A stretch of 64,000 nt of DNA. Origin: Maribacter sp. BPC-D8. GTDB taxonomy: Bacteria > Bacteroidota > Bacteroidia > Flavobacteriales > Flavobacteriaceae. A program made the position numbers and the translations under genes. The notes under the pieces are model-generated. The model was not told the DNA's origin, searched no databases, and saw only the letters and a list, made by a program, of their open reading frames with translations. Position 1 is the stretch's first letter, and the number at the start of each line of letters is the position of its first letter. The stretch covers positions 744,001-808,000 of the forward strand of contig NZ_CP128187.1 in the NCBI RefSeq assembly GCF_035207705.1. Direction: 5' to 3'. Shown in pieces: positions 34,703 through 42,724 of this stretch.

Positions 34703-34921
34703 AAAGAAAAAGACATTTTTCGTGGATACAATATTGAGGTGAAAGTAGATTTGATTCAGACTTCTTGTGATTTTGCTGATATGTTCATAGATTTTAAAGA
34801 AGAACGAACAGCCTTAAATGATTGGTCTAAAAACCAAGAAGAGAATAAAATAAAAGAATACTGGAAAAACAAAAACACCAAAAGTATCGACGGATTTGAA
34901 ACCAATATTCTTAAAAATTAA
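34703..34921 (+). pseudogene. C-terminal fragment of a second pyridoxamine-phosphate-oxidase-like gene
   Basis: An open frame between a stop at 34700-34702 and TAA at 34919-34921 encodes IFRGYNIEVKVDLIQTSC, then FKEERTALNDW, IKEYWKNKNTKSIDG and an asparagine-lysine end. This is the typical C-terminus of a larger split-barrel family (the VDxVQTSCG...W...YWxxKNxxSIDG pattern), without its FMN-binding body. There is no proper start beyond a GTG at 34739. I read it as a truncated remnant. It is distinct in type from the intact flavin protein just upstream. Confidence 0.55.
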
Positions 34922-34947
34922 TAGTTCTTTTCGTATTTAACCTATTG

Positions 34948-35589
34948 TCATATAATCCCTAGTTTATAGAACTCTTCTAATTGCGAATTACAGCTAAAAT
35001 TAACCTCTAAATCTTTTATTATTCCTGTACCTACACCATATACCCAACCATGTAAAAATAGTTCTTGACCTCTTTCCCAAGCATTTTGTACTATAGAAGT
35101 TTTAGCGAGATTGTACACCTGTTCCATAGCATTGAATTCAACAAAACGGTCAAAAAGTATTTCTTCATCAGTGATGTCTCCCAACTCTTTTTGATGTTGC
35201 CTGTAGACATCTCTAATGTGGCGGATCCAGTTATCTGCTAATCCGTAAGATTTACTTCCCATAGCAGCTTTTACACCACCACACCCATAATGTCCACACA
35301 CGATAATGTGTTTAATTTTTAGCACATTTACTGCGTAATCTAACACACTAAGCATATTCATGTCTGAGTGTACCACCATGTTGGCTATATTTCTATGCAC
35401 AAAAACTTCGCCTGGTTTACCGCCAATTATTTCGTTGGCAGGTACGCGGCTATCAGAACAACCTATCCATAACAAAGGTGGTTGTTGTCCTTTTTCTAAT
35501 TTCTTGAAAAAATCTGGGTCATCATCTAATTTAGATTCGACCCATTTTTTATTATTATCGATCAAGCTTTTATAAAAATCTAATTTCAT
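34948..35589 (-). CDS. can: Beta-class carbonic anhydrase
   Basis: A 213-residue cytosolic enzyme interconverting CO2 and bicarbonate. Zinc ligands and active-site residues are in place: Cys44, Asp46 and Arg48 in CSDSR, and His100 and Cys103 in HYGC. The family segments VHRNIANMV, LSVLDYAVNVLKIKHIIVCG and LHGWVYGVGTGII are present, with normal length. It is transcribed from the minus strand toward the end of the island and marks the return to ordinary housekeeping genes. The 336 bp upstream (35590-35925) contain no gene that I can see. The promoter was not pinpointed. Confidence 0.95.
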   Translation of the reverse strand: MKLDFYKSLIDNNKKWVESKLDDDPDFFKKLEKGQQPPLLWIGCSDSRVPANEIIGGKPGEVFVHRNIANMVVHSDMNMLSVLDYAVNVLKIKHIIVCGHYGCGGVKAAMGSKSYGLADNWIRHIRDVYRQHQKELGDITDEEILFDRFVEFNAMEQVYNLAKTSIVQNAWERGQELFLHGWVYGVGTGIIKDLEVNFSCNSQLEEFYKLGII

Positions 35590-35925
35590 ATTCTTTTCTT
35601 TAAACTATTAATGCTCTAAGTGGAATACTTGGTGCTTGATATACTTACTATAACTTTCTTTTGCAGAATTGAATTTAAGTTAAGTATCAATTTTTAAAGT
35701 ATTTAGCTTTTGCCTGCAGTAACTTAATTATTAAAGGTAAGCTCTTCAATACAATTAAAATGAAAAATAAACGCTGAGTAAAATGTTCTTGTATCAATAA
35801 TTCATGAGATGGATAATAAGAGACCTAAATAGTAGATTTTATTCCCGCACCAATCCATTAAAACCAGATTACAGCGATAACTAATTTATAAGCGGTATTT
35901 TTAATATCCATAAAATTAGAACACT
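35590..35925. other. Gene-free spacer between carbonic anhydrase and VOC genes
   Basis: These 336 bp separate two divergent genes. I see no open frame of useful length, no hairpin with T tail and no copy of the palindromic repeats found elsewhere. It must hold both promoters; a TTG-N-TAnnTTTG match in the right position was not found for either gene. Confidence 0.6.
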
Positions 35926-36351
35926 TTGAAACAGACCATAGCACGTGTAGCATTAGTAGTCGGTGATTACGATAAAGCCATTAAATTTTACACCAAAAAA
36001 TTAGATTTTAACCTAATTGAAGATACCGACTTGGGCGATGGTAAACGTTGGGTTGTTGTAGCTCCGCCAGGGTCTAAAGAATGTTCTTTAGTATTGGCAG
36101 AAGCAGCTGACGAAAAACAATTGGCAAGTGTTGGTAACCAAACGGGCGGTCGTGTTTTTCTGTTTCTATACACCGATGATTTTTGGAGAGATTATTACAA
36201 AATGATGGAACGTAAAATCAAATTTGTGCGTTCACCAGAAAAAATGCCTTATGGTATGATAGCCGTTTTTGAGGATTTATACGGTAACATGTGGGATTTA
36301 TTGGAGCCTATTAAAAATCAACAACAAGAGCAGCAACAGCAACAACAATAA
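35926..36351 (+). CDS. VOC family protein with polyglutamine tail
   Basis: A 141-residue single VOC-domain protein: IARVALVVGDYDKAIKFYTKKLDF at the start, then RWVVVAPPGSKECSLVLAE, and a final strand IAVFEDLYGNMWDLLEP with the metal-ligand glutamate. It is a probable glyoxalase/bleomycin-resistance-like enzyme of unknown substrate. The start codon is TTG at 35926; there is no ATG in the first 80 codons that would preserve the fold. The C-terminus after the domain is nine glutamines and one glutamate in ten residues, encoded by mixed CAA/CAG codons, which may vary in length by slippage. Confidence 0.75.
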   Translation: MKQTIARVALVVGDYDKAIKFYTKKLDFNLIEDTDLGDGKRWVVVAPPGSKECSLVLAEAADEKQLASVGNQTGGRVFLFLYTDDFWRDYYKMMERKIKFVRSPEKMPYGMIAVFEDLYGNMWDLLEPIKNQQQEQQQQQQ

Positions 36352-36376
36352 TTAGTCGTTTTATCACTACTAGAAC

Positions 36377-37027
36377 ATGTGGAAATATCTTAAAAGCATA
36401 TTCAATATCAAAGGTCAAATGCCTTTGACAGATTTTAATACTTCTAAGACCATTTTTACATTGAAAAATTTGTTGTGCGGTATCGGTAAATCTGAAATTC
36501 GCGAACAGGAAATTCTAATAAGCGAGTATCCTTTTGAGCCATCAGTTATTTATCCTACAGCATTTATTTCTGCAAGAGAAATAGAATGTATGTCCGTCGA
36601 TTTTACAGTGTGTAAAATCCATGTCAAAAACGATATTATTTTTATAACAGCAGAACATAAAGATAAATTAAAACAGTTTGCGGAGAGTAACAATATCAGA
36701 CTAATATCTCAAAGCTGGAACTGGGATTGGATTTTAGAACCTTATCTAGATACTGAATTTACTAAAGAAAATGAAGAACGTTGTTTAGCAAGACTTGTAG
36801 AAAATGGATTCTCACCAACCGAAATAGATGAAATAAGAAACGAAGTAAAAGACCAGATGTTCGCCTATAATTTTGATACTATGTTATGGGACTGGTGTAG
36901 CCTTAGTTTGCCCGACGTACTTTCTGCTATGCGGGCAAAATATTCAAAAGAAGAGTTTAGAGAGTTTTATAAGAGAGCTTTGATAATTGAAAAGCGTTCA
37001 GCTTTCAGCATAATCTCAGGTAAATAA
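36377..37027 (+). CDS. Hypothetical protein
   Basis: A 216-residue cytosolic protein, 25 nt after the VOC gene and so probably in its transcript. A beta-rich N-terminal half includes FEPSVIYPTAFISAREIECM. The C-terminal half is helical, with ENEERCLARLVENGFSPTEI (a possible helix-hairpin) and DTMLWDWCSLSLPDVLSAM. I recognise no family. The C-terminal helix pair LARLVENGFSPTEIDEIR resembles a UBA-like three-helix unit, which is only an impression. Confidence 0.55.
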   Translation: MWKYLKSIFNIKGQMPLTDFNTSKTIFTLKNLLCGIGKSEIREQEILISEYPFEPSVIYPTAFISAREIECMSVDFTVCKIHVKNDIIFITAEHKDKLKQFAESNNIRLISQSWNWDWILEPYLDTEFTKENEERCLARLVENGFSPTEIDEIRNEVKDQMFAYNFDTMLWDWCSLSLPDVLSAMRAKYSKEEFREFYKRALIIEKRSAFSIISGK

Positions 37028-37033
37028 TAAAAT

Positions 37034-37069
37034 AAAAAGGCAAAAGTCAATATCGACTTTTGCCTTTTT
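37034..37069. terminator. Bidirectional terminator between convergent genes
   Basis: A 15-bp stem AAAAAGGCAAAAGTC / GACTTTTGCCTTTTT with a 6-nt loop lies between the convergent hypothetical gene and dps, with A and T runs on both sides, so it can end transcription from both directions. Confidence 0.85.
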
Positions 37070-37091
37070 TACTCGTATATAAATTTGTAAT

Positions 37092-37568
37092 CTAGCGTAA
37101 ACAAGATTTAAGCATCCAAATTAATTTTTCTTGTCCAGATATTAAATCGCTTACTAAAGCAGCAGTTCCTTCATCATCGTTATCAGAAGACAACGCTATA
37201 ATTTCTCTTTCTTGAATTAATAACTCGTTCAGGTTATCTATAATTAAAGAAATACCAGTAGCACCGTCAGTCACTTCTTTAATACTTCTAATGGTCTTAT
37301 GTTCTAAATAATCTTCAAACGTATGTAAAGGTTGTTGTTCTAAAGTTAAAATACGCTCGGCAATTTCATCAATTGTTTCATTTGCCTCAGTATATAATTC
37401 TTCAAATTTCTCATGTAATAGAAAGAAGTTACTACCTTTTACATTCCAGTGCATTCCTCTCAAGTTCATATAATGAATTTGATAATCTGCTAAAAGTGTG
37501 TTTAGTTTAGTACTAATAGCAATTTTATAATCTTGATCTAATCCTAATTTAAGTTCTAAAGTTTCCAT
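37092..37568 (-). CDS. dps: Dps family ferritin-like protein
   Basis: A 158-residue member of the Dps/miniferritin family that stores iron and protects DNA from peroxide. The four-helix pattern is clear. The ferroxidase-site segment of helix 1-2 is YQIHYMNLRGMHWNVKGSNFFLLHEKFEELY, with ligand His (HWNVKG) and downstream Glu/Asp in the EANETIDEIAERI stretch. LEQQPLHTFEDYL precedes the later helices. No unusual N-terminal lysine tail is present, so direct DNA binding is uncertain. A small perfect inverted repeat GTAAC-AAAG-GTTAC (37626-37639) in the upstream region could be an operator. It is stand-alone and divergent from the desaturase gene. Confidence 0.93.
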   Translation of the reverse strand: METLELKLGLDQDYKIAISTKLNTLLADYQIHYMNLRGMHWNVKGSNFFLLHEKFEELYTEANETIDEIAERILTLEQQPLHTFEDYLEHKTIRSIKEVTDGATGISLIIDNLNELLIQEREIIALSSDNDDEGTAALVSDLISGQEKLIWMLKSCLR

Positions 37569-37706
37569 AAGTCTAATGTTTTAATTTCGTGATGTAAAAT
37601 TACGCACAAAGCCCGTGTAGTGGGGTAACAAAGGTTACACAAGCAATACGTTTTACCTATGCAACCATCGAATTTAAATAATAATAAAAGTTGTCTTTTA
37701 GGGTAA

Positions 37707-37737
37707 TTGTAGTTCACAAAATAGATTCGTAAATTAG
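37707..37737 (+). promoter_or_regulatory. Putative promoter for the sterol desaturase-family gene
   Basis: TTG at 37707-37709, a 20-nt spacer and TAAATTAG at 37730-37737 match the flavobacterial TTG/TAnnTTTG consensus with one mismatch. The ATG follows 26 nt further on. Confidence 0.4.
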
Positions 37738-37763
37738 GAAGGTTAAAATGATACCGAACGAGC

Positions 37764-38663
37764 ATGCAAATTCCTGAAATCCCTAATTTAATACACTACG
37801 CCATTCCGTTTTTTACGGTGACTGTAATTCTAGAAGTTATTCTATCGGTTAAGGTGAAACTCCATGACTACGAGTTTAAAGATGCCGGCACTTCTATTCT
37901 TATGGGTTTGGGTAATGTAGCCATAGGTTTGGTAACTAAGGGTATTGCATTAGGGTTCTTTTATCTGTTATATAACTTTTATCACCTTTTTGAAATAACC
38001 TTTGCGTGGTGGTCGTGGATTATACTACTTTTTGCAGAAGATTTATGCTATTACTGGTTTCATAGAACTAGTCATGTAAGCCGTTTTTTTTGGGCGAGTC
38101 ACGTGGTGCATCATTCCTCTAAAAATTACAATTTAAGCACCGCATTACGACAGTCATGGTCTGGCGGATTTTATACCTTTATTTTTTGGACTCCGTTGGT
38201 GCTTATTGGTTTTCATCCTGTGATGATTTTGGTACAGATGTCAATCAGTCTGATCTATCAATATTGGATACATACCGAAATGATTAAGAAAATGCCCAAG
38301 TGGTTCGAAACCGTTTTTAATACGCCAAGTCATCATAGGGTTCACCATGCTACCAATCCGCAGTACTTAGACAGAAATCATGCGGGAGTATTTATTATTT
38401 GGGATAGGTTATTTGGTACTTTCGAGCCAGAAGATGAAAAGCCCGTTTATGGTTTGGTTGCGAACATTAATACCTATAACCCAATTAAGATAGCCTTTAC
38501 AGAATGGTACAAGATGTTAGGCGATTTCTTCACATCAAAAACTTCATTAGCAAATAGGTTTAAGTACCTAATGAAACCACCAGGCTGGCGACATGATGGT
38601 ACCAGTATTCTTTCGACAGATTTAAGAAGAGAGTGGGAGGAGCAAAGGAACATTGATAGTTAA
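37764..38663 (+). CDS. Sterol desaturase / fatty acid hydroxylase family protein
   Basis: A 299-residue membrane-bound di-iron oxygenase. Four to five hydrophobic segments lie in the first 170 residues. The histidine boxes typical of the family are present: HRTSH (about residue 100), HVVHH (about 112-116) and HRVHH (about 193), with the HAGVFIIWDRLFGTF motif after them. It would hydroxylate or desaturate a lipid (fatty acid, sterol or hopanoid-like). The substrate cannot be read from the sequence. It is followed by a DUF998 protein gene, 77 bp later. Confidence 0.88.
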   Translation: MQIPEIPNLIHYAIPFFTVTVILEVILSVKVKLHDYEFKDAGTSILMGLGNVAIGLVTKGIALGFFYLLYNFYHLFEITFAWWSWIILLFAEDLCYYWFHRTSHVSRFFWASHVVHHSSKNYNLSTALRQSWSGGFYTFIFWTPLVLIGFHPVMILVQMSISLIYQYWIHTEMIKKMPKWFETVFNTPSHHRVHHATNPQYLDRNHAGVFIIWDRLFGTFEPEDEKPVYGLVANINTYNPIKIAFTEWYKMLGDFFTSKTSLANRFKYLMKPPGWRHDGTSILSTDLRREWEEQRNIDS

Positions 38664-38740
38664 ATTTTTTTACGGTATTTTATTCCTTGGTGATGTAACA
38701 ATCGTATTCATTAGTCGTCATACCATCAACCACCAGAAGA

Positions 38741-39364
38741 ATGAATAATAAACTAGTAGCGTATATAGGTATTTTAGGAGTTAGTTTAATTGCAATTGCT
38801 GCGATTGTAGGTCCGTTATTAATCGATGATTACAGTGTAGTAAGTCAATATATAAGTGAATCTTTTGCGGCTGATACTGAATATGGTTGGTATTTGCAGT
38901 ACTTCGGATATGTACCTAGCGGAATTCTTATTACCATTTTTTGTTTTAGTGCTCCTAAATATTTTCCAAGTTCCAAATTGATTTTAGCCGGATTTTTCGG
39001 ATTGGCATTATTCTACGGATTAGGAACATTACTAGTAGGATTTTTTCCGTGCGATGCAGGTTGCCCAACAAACGTATTAGACTCTAGCCTATCGCAATTA
39101 ATACATAATGCTATGGGTTCTTTGACCTATATTTTTCTACCTATAAGTATTATCGCAATCGGACTCGGATTAAAGAAATTTGAAGGCTATAGTAAATTAT
39201 CACAAATTGCAATGGCTACGGCTATCATTAGCGGAATTTTTATATTCATCTTATTCTCCAACCCAGAATCAGATTATCGAGGAATTCTACAACGAGTTAT
39301 AGAAACCTCGTTTATCACTTTTATGGTTTCAAGTGCGTTGAGAATTGGAGAGGCTTCAGAGTAG
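38741..39364 (+). CDS. DUF998 integral membrane protein
   Basis: A 207-residue protein with about six hydrophobic helices. DUF998 features are VVSQYISESFAADTEYGWY after helix 1, a GFFPCDAGCP loop with two cysteines in the middle, and HNAMGSLTYIFLPIS. The function of this family is unknown. It ends right before the second repeat block, so its 3' transcript would run into that block. Confidence 0.8.
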   Translation: MNNKLVAYIGILGVSLIAIAAIVGPLLIDDYSVVSQYISESFAADTEYGWYLQYFGYVPSGILITIFCFSAPKYFPSSKLILAGFFGLALFYGLGTLLVGFFPCDAGCPTNVLDSSLSQLIHNAMGSLTYIFLPISIIAIGLGLKKFEGYSKLSQIAMATAIISGIFIFILFSNPESDYRGILQRVIETSFITFMVSSALRIGEASE

Positions 39365-39426
39365 TTAGTATTAAGTACAAAGGTTTATAATTACCTAACT
39401 CGGTCGAAATATTTTGTTTTTCAGTT

Positions 39427-39511
39427 AACAGATAACCGCGCTTTGCTCGCTATGACAAACAGCTAAAAAAATCGTCTTTGCGAGGAGCTTTTCGCGACGT
39501 GGCAATCTGTT
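39427..39511. repeat. REP-like palindromic unit, copy 3
   Basis: An 85-bp copy of the unit with AACAGAT.ACC and GGCAATCTGTT ends and an AGCTAAAAAAATCG spacer between the half units. Confidence 0.75.
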
Positions 39512-39545
39512 GAATTAAAGTAATAAAGTATTTTATAAGTACCTA

Positions 39546-39629
39546 TGTCAGTCTGAGCGCAGTCGAAGACCCATATGAGTTAGAGAACCTTTTCGTGTTC
39601 AAGTCCCTTCGACTGCGCTCAGGATGACA
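39546..39629. repeat. GCGCAGTCGAAG hairpin repeat, copy 2
   Basis: 23-nt arms at 39546-39568 and 39607-39629 with a 38-nt loop, the same geometry as the copy at 12362. Confidence 0.7.
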
Positions 39630-39676
39630 ATACGTTAAGGTCGCTGAGCATAACAGAAATGAACGTGTTCCAAACA

Positions 39677-39761
39677 AACAGATAGCCGCGCTTTGCTCGC
39701 TATGACGAACAGCTAAAAAAAACGTCTTTGCGAGGAGCTTTTCGCGACGTGGCAATCTATT
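39677..39761. repeat. REP-like palindromic unit, copy 4
   Basis: An 85-bp copy, exactly 250 bp after copy 3, with the right arm diverged to GGCAATCTATT. Confidence 0.75.
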
Positions 39762-39795
39762 CAATCAGAGTTATAAAGTATGTTATAAGTACATA

Positions 39796-39880
39796 TGTCA
39801 GTCTGAGCGCAGTCGAAGACCCATGGTGAGTTAGAGAGCCCTTTCGTGTTCCAGTCCCTTCGACTGCGCTCAGGATGACA
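39796..39880. repeat. GCGCAGTCGAAG hairpin repeat, copy 3
   Basis: Arms at 39796-39818 and 39858-39880, 250 bp after copy 2, confirming tandem duplication of the composite unit. Confidence 0.7.
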
Positions 39881-39927
39881 ATGCGTTAAGGTCACTGAGC
39901 ATAACAGAAGTGAACGTGTTCCAAACA

Positions 39928-39958
39928 AACAGATAGCCGCGCTTCGCTCGCTATGACG
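39928..39958. repeat. REP-like unit, left half only
   Basis: AACAGATAGCCGCGCTTCGC followed by TCGCTATGACG without its right half. A CTGAGCGTAGCCGAAGT motif follows and the block then stops, 6 bp before the amidohydrolase stop codon. Confidence 0.7.
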
Positions 39959-40001
39959 AACAACCAACACCTGTGCTGAGCGTAGCCGAAGTAACCAACA
40001 A

Positions 40002-41246
40002 CTACTCCTTATAAACTACCCCATCTTTCATTACAAAAGACACATTTTTAACAGCTGAGATATCCTGAACAGGATTTCCTTTTACAGCAATAATATCAGC
40101 TAGAAACCCTTTTTTTAAGCTTCCTAGTTGATTTAAATGAAACATATTGGCATTGCCAGAGGTGGCAGATTTTAAGACGGCTAATGGCTTCATTCCGTAA
40201 TCGACCATTAATTCCATTTCACGGTAATTTTCTCCGTGTGTAAAAACACCCACATCACCACCAAAGACAATTTGTACTCCAGAATCCAGCGCCATTTTAA
40301 ATGACTTACGTTTTTGTTGAATACGTTCAGGTTCTGGGTCTGTCGTTTTGTTCCAACCTCGGTATTGAGTTATGGCATCGCCAGCGGCAAGGGTAGGGCA
40401 TAGACCAATACCTTTATCTTTCATCATCTTAAAAATTTCAGGCGTACCACCATCACCATGCTCAATAGTTTCAACACCACCGAGTATTGCTCTTTTCATT
40501 CCTTCGGGAGTACCGGCATGTGCAACCACGTATTTTCCAGCTGTTGTAGCAGTTGCAACCATTGCATTAATTTCTTCTTGTAAAAATGTTGCTTTAGAAT
40601 CAGCACCGGGAGTCCAGCGATAATCCGCATAAATTTTAATCAAATCGACACCGTTACCCATTTGTCTACGAACCGTTTCAATACACTGGTCAACACCACT
40701 TGCGGGCTCGGCACCTAATGGCACAGTTACGCCGTCATGAAATCCTTTTGGTCCGTAGGCTCCGGTAGCCACAATTGCAGGTCCGGCAACCAATAATCGC
40801 GGACCGTCAATAATTCCGTTATCAATAGTTTTCTTTAAGTACACATCAGTATAACCAGCACCTTCAGCCCCCAAATCTCGCATGGTGGTAACTCCGGCTA
40901 AAAGCGAATTCTTTACATGAACAGTACCTCTAACGGCACGTTCCACAGGCGATTCTTTTAGCACCTGATCATTCCAATCGGTTTCATTGTAAGGGTGTAA
41001 TAATACATGCGAGTGACCTTCAATAATGCCAGGCATTATAGTGCTGCCAGCCAAATCTATTTCTGTGGTGTTACTCGGTAGTGTTATTTGGTTGGCATTT
41101 CCTGCATAAGTAATTTGATTTCCTTCTACTAAAACCACCCAATTGGCATGTAATTCGGTGCCGTCAAATACTTGGTCTGGTTTTAAGAGTGTTTGAGCAG
41201 AACATAGACTTATGGAGAATAAAAAGAAAAGTAATATTGATTTCAT
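40002..41246 (-). CDS. Exported amidohydrolase (imidazolonepropionase-like), copy 1
   Basis: A 414-residue metal-dependent hydrolase of the amidohydrolase superfamily. I start it at 41246, where the signal peptide (KSILLFFLFSISLCSAQ) begins; an in-frame start at 41270 would overlap the upstream gene and precede the signal. Metal ligands are visible: HSH in GIIEGHSHVLL, an active lysine-region segment VDLIKIYAD, His in VAHAGTPEG, His in TIEHGDG, and Asp in FGGDVGVF. It would hydrolyse a cyclic amide, dipeptide or similar in the periplasm. It follows the second amidohydrolase gene by 13 nt. The stop codon borders repeat block 2. Confidence 0.85.
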   Translation of the reverse strand: MKSILLFFLFSISLCSAQTLLKPDQVFDGTELHANWVVLVEGNQITYAGNANQITLPSNTTEIDLAGSTIMPGIIEGHSHVLLHPYNETDWNDQVLKESPVERAVRGTVHVKNSLLAGVTTMRDLGAEGAGYTDVYLKKTIDNGIIDGPRLLVAGPAIVATGAYGPKGFHDGVTVPLGAEPASGVDQCIETVRRQMGNGVDLIKIYADYRWTPGADSKATFLQEEINAMVATATTAGKYVVAHAGTPEGMKRAILGGVETIEHGDGGTPEIFKMMKDKGIGLCPTLAAGDAITQYRGWNKTTDPEPERIQQKRKSFKMALDSGVQIVFGGDVGVFTHGENYREMELMVDYGMKPLAVLKSATSGNANMFHLNQLGSLKKGFLADIIAVKGNPVQDISAVKNVSFVMKDGVVYKE

Positions 41247-41259
41247 AAAAGTAGTTTTT

Positions 41260-42690
41260 TTAGTTGGCAATTGCAGAATTTAATAAGTTGTCTAAGTCAG
41301 TTTTGGTATGCTGATTTCCATTAGAAAGCACCATAAAAATGTCTTTAGTATTTTTAATATCTTCTAACGGATTACTATTTAATAAAACAATATCAGCAAT
41401 TTTACCTTCAGAAATAGTTCCGTAATCAGCATCTTGTTTTAAAAATTTAGCTCCGTTAAAAGCGGATGATTTAAGGGCATCTAGAGGAGAAATTCCAGTA
41501 GCGACCATGGCTTCCATTTCTTTATGTAATGAAATACCAGGATACGTAAAACTGTTATATGCACCGCTATCTGATCCTGCCAAAAGAGACACTCCGTTTT
41601 CATTCAATTTAAACGCAAGTCCGCCGAAAAAATCATCAAGTGCTTTACGGTCTTCCACCTGCTTTTCGGTTGAATTTTTTACACGGTTAATTCGACCTTT
41701 ATACGTTTGCTGTATTCCGTCACTCATATATTTTAAATAGGTATCATTAGAATGATCAACTTCATCTAAATAGCTGAGCACTCTGCCAATATGCAGCGTA
41801 GGTACTACAAATACATTTTTCGATTTTAAATGCTCGAATGTATTCAAAGCTGTGGAGTCTGAATATGAAGATTGGAGTAGGGGCATGGCATCCCAAAATC
41901 CGATTTCTTTATTAATTAATTGTTGCGTGATTTCTTTCTCTTGAGAAGAAGAGCCTTTCATAATATAATATAGATGTTCGACTGCATCAATACCTGCATC
42001 TATAGTAGCGTCAAGTTCAACGGTAAAAGGCATATGCCCAGAAGTAATTAAACCACGCTTCTCTGCTTCTTGGATCACTTTTAAGTAATTTTCGCCCGAA
42101 ATACGGCTATCGTAAATTTTGACAAAGTCAGACGGTATAGCTTGTAAAGAATCTAAAGCCTTAGAAATACCTTCATCAGTATCCACTTCTAAAGAACCTG
42201 CCCACGTACCACCGGGTCCGTCAATTTTTGGTCCCGATGTAAAAATGGTGGGTCCTACGAGCTCATTGTTTGCAATAGCTTTTCGCCATTCTAAAACAGA
42301 CGAGGTAAGATCGCCACCCGCATCGCGAACAGTTGTAATTCCGTTAGCCATAAAGAGTTTCAAGAAGTTCTTGTTTGCGCTTATTAAAGAATCACCGCCT
42401 CTAAAATGCGTATGGTTATCCCAAAAACCAGGTACAATAAATTTACCTGTTGCATCAATAATGGACTTAGCTTCTATGTTGGTTAAATCAGCATCAGAAG
42501 TTATTTTAACAATTCTATTATTGTTAATTAGAATGTTCGAAACAGAAACAGAACCATCTTCGAGATCAATAAGATGACCATTTTTTATAATTACATCATA
42601 GGTTATTTGTGGTTCAGACTTACATGATAAAAGAATCATCAAGCAGCATAAGGTTAGGCATACCTGTTTTAATATAATAGAAATTTTCAT
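41260..42690 (-). CDS. Exported amidohydrolase lipoprotein, copy 2
   Basis: A 476-residue amidohydrolase with a lipoprotein signal (LMILLSC, Cys about residue 23). The N-terminal beta-sandwich part (DVIIKNGHLIDLEDGSVSV) is typical. Ligands: HTH in GFWDNHTHFRGG, a DFVKIYDS segment with the lysine position, His in SGHMPFT, His in AVEHLYY and Asp in LLAGSDSGAYN. It is similar in plan to the downstream amidohydrolase but clearly diverged, so the two look like an old duplication acting on related substrates. It lies 34 nt after the CDP-alcohol phosphatidyltransferase gene, probably in the same transcript. Confidence 0.85.
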   Translation of the reverse strand: MKISIILKQVCLTLCCLMILLSCKSEPQITYDVIIKNGHLIDLEDGSVSVSNILINNNRIVKITSDADLTNIEAKSIIDATGKFIVPGFWDNHTHFRGGDSLISANKNFLKLFMANGITTVRDAGGDLTSSVLEWRKAIANNELVGPTIFTSGPKIDGPGGTWAGSLEVDTDEGISKALDSLQAIPSDFVKIYDSRISGENYLKVIQEAEKRGLITSGHMPFTVELDATIDAGIDAVEHLYYIMKGSSSQEKEITQQLINKEIGFWDAMPLLQSSYSDSTALNTFEHLKSKNVFVVPTLHIGRVLSYLDEVDHSNDTYLKYMSDGIQQTYKGRINRVKNSTEKQVEDRKALDDFFGGLAFKLNENGVSLLAGSDSGAYNSFTYPGISLHKEMEAMVATGISPLDALKSSAFNGAKFLKQDADYGTISEGKIADIVLLNSNPLEDIKNTKDIFMVLSNGNQHTKTDLDNLLNSAIAN

Positions 42691-42724
42691 ATTGTTTTTG
42701 GTTGGTGTAGAAAGGTAAAAATAA

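Larger units (their letters stand above)
39427..39995. repeat. Composite intergenic palindromic repeat block 2 (250-bp tandem)
   Basis: The 637-bp gap between DUF998 and the amidohydrolase (39365-40001) holds no credible gene. It is a tandem of a ~250-bp composite unit: unit 1 from 39427, unit 2 from 39677 and a partial unit 3 from 39928. Each unit contains a palindromic element (39427-39511, 39677-39761, half at 39928-39958), a GCGCAGTCGAAG hairpin (39546-39629, 39796-39880) and a GCTGAGC/ACTGAGC motif. It shares all but the 46-bp element with block 1. Short frames reading through it (HSERSAAICLF, CHPERSRRD) are repeat translations, not genes. Confidence 0.85.

Noticed and set aside
37556..37765. 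69-residue minus-strand frame between dps and the desaturase gene
   Set aside because: It overlaps both the dps start region and the likely promoter of the desaturase, and has no domain-like sequence.
39543..39970. Two minus-strand frames with RHSERSAAICLF and CHPERSRRD strings
   Set aside because: These are read-through of the palindromic repeats, a familiar spurious annotation, with no protein-like pattern.
41247..41270. Earlier in-frame start for the first amidohydrolase
   Set aside because: It overlaps the upstream gene's stop and precedes the signal peptide with charged residues; the ATG at 41246 is a better start.
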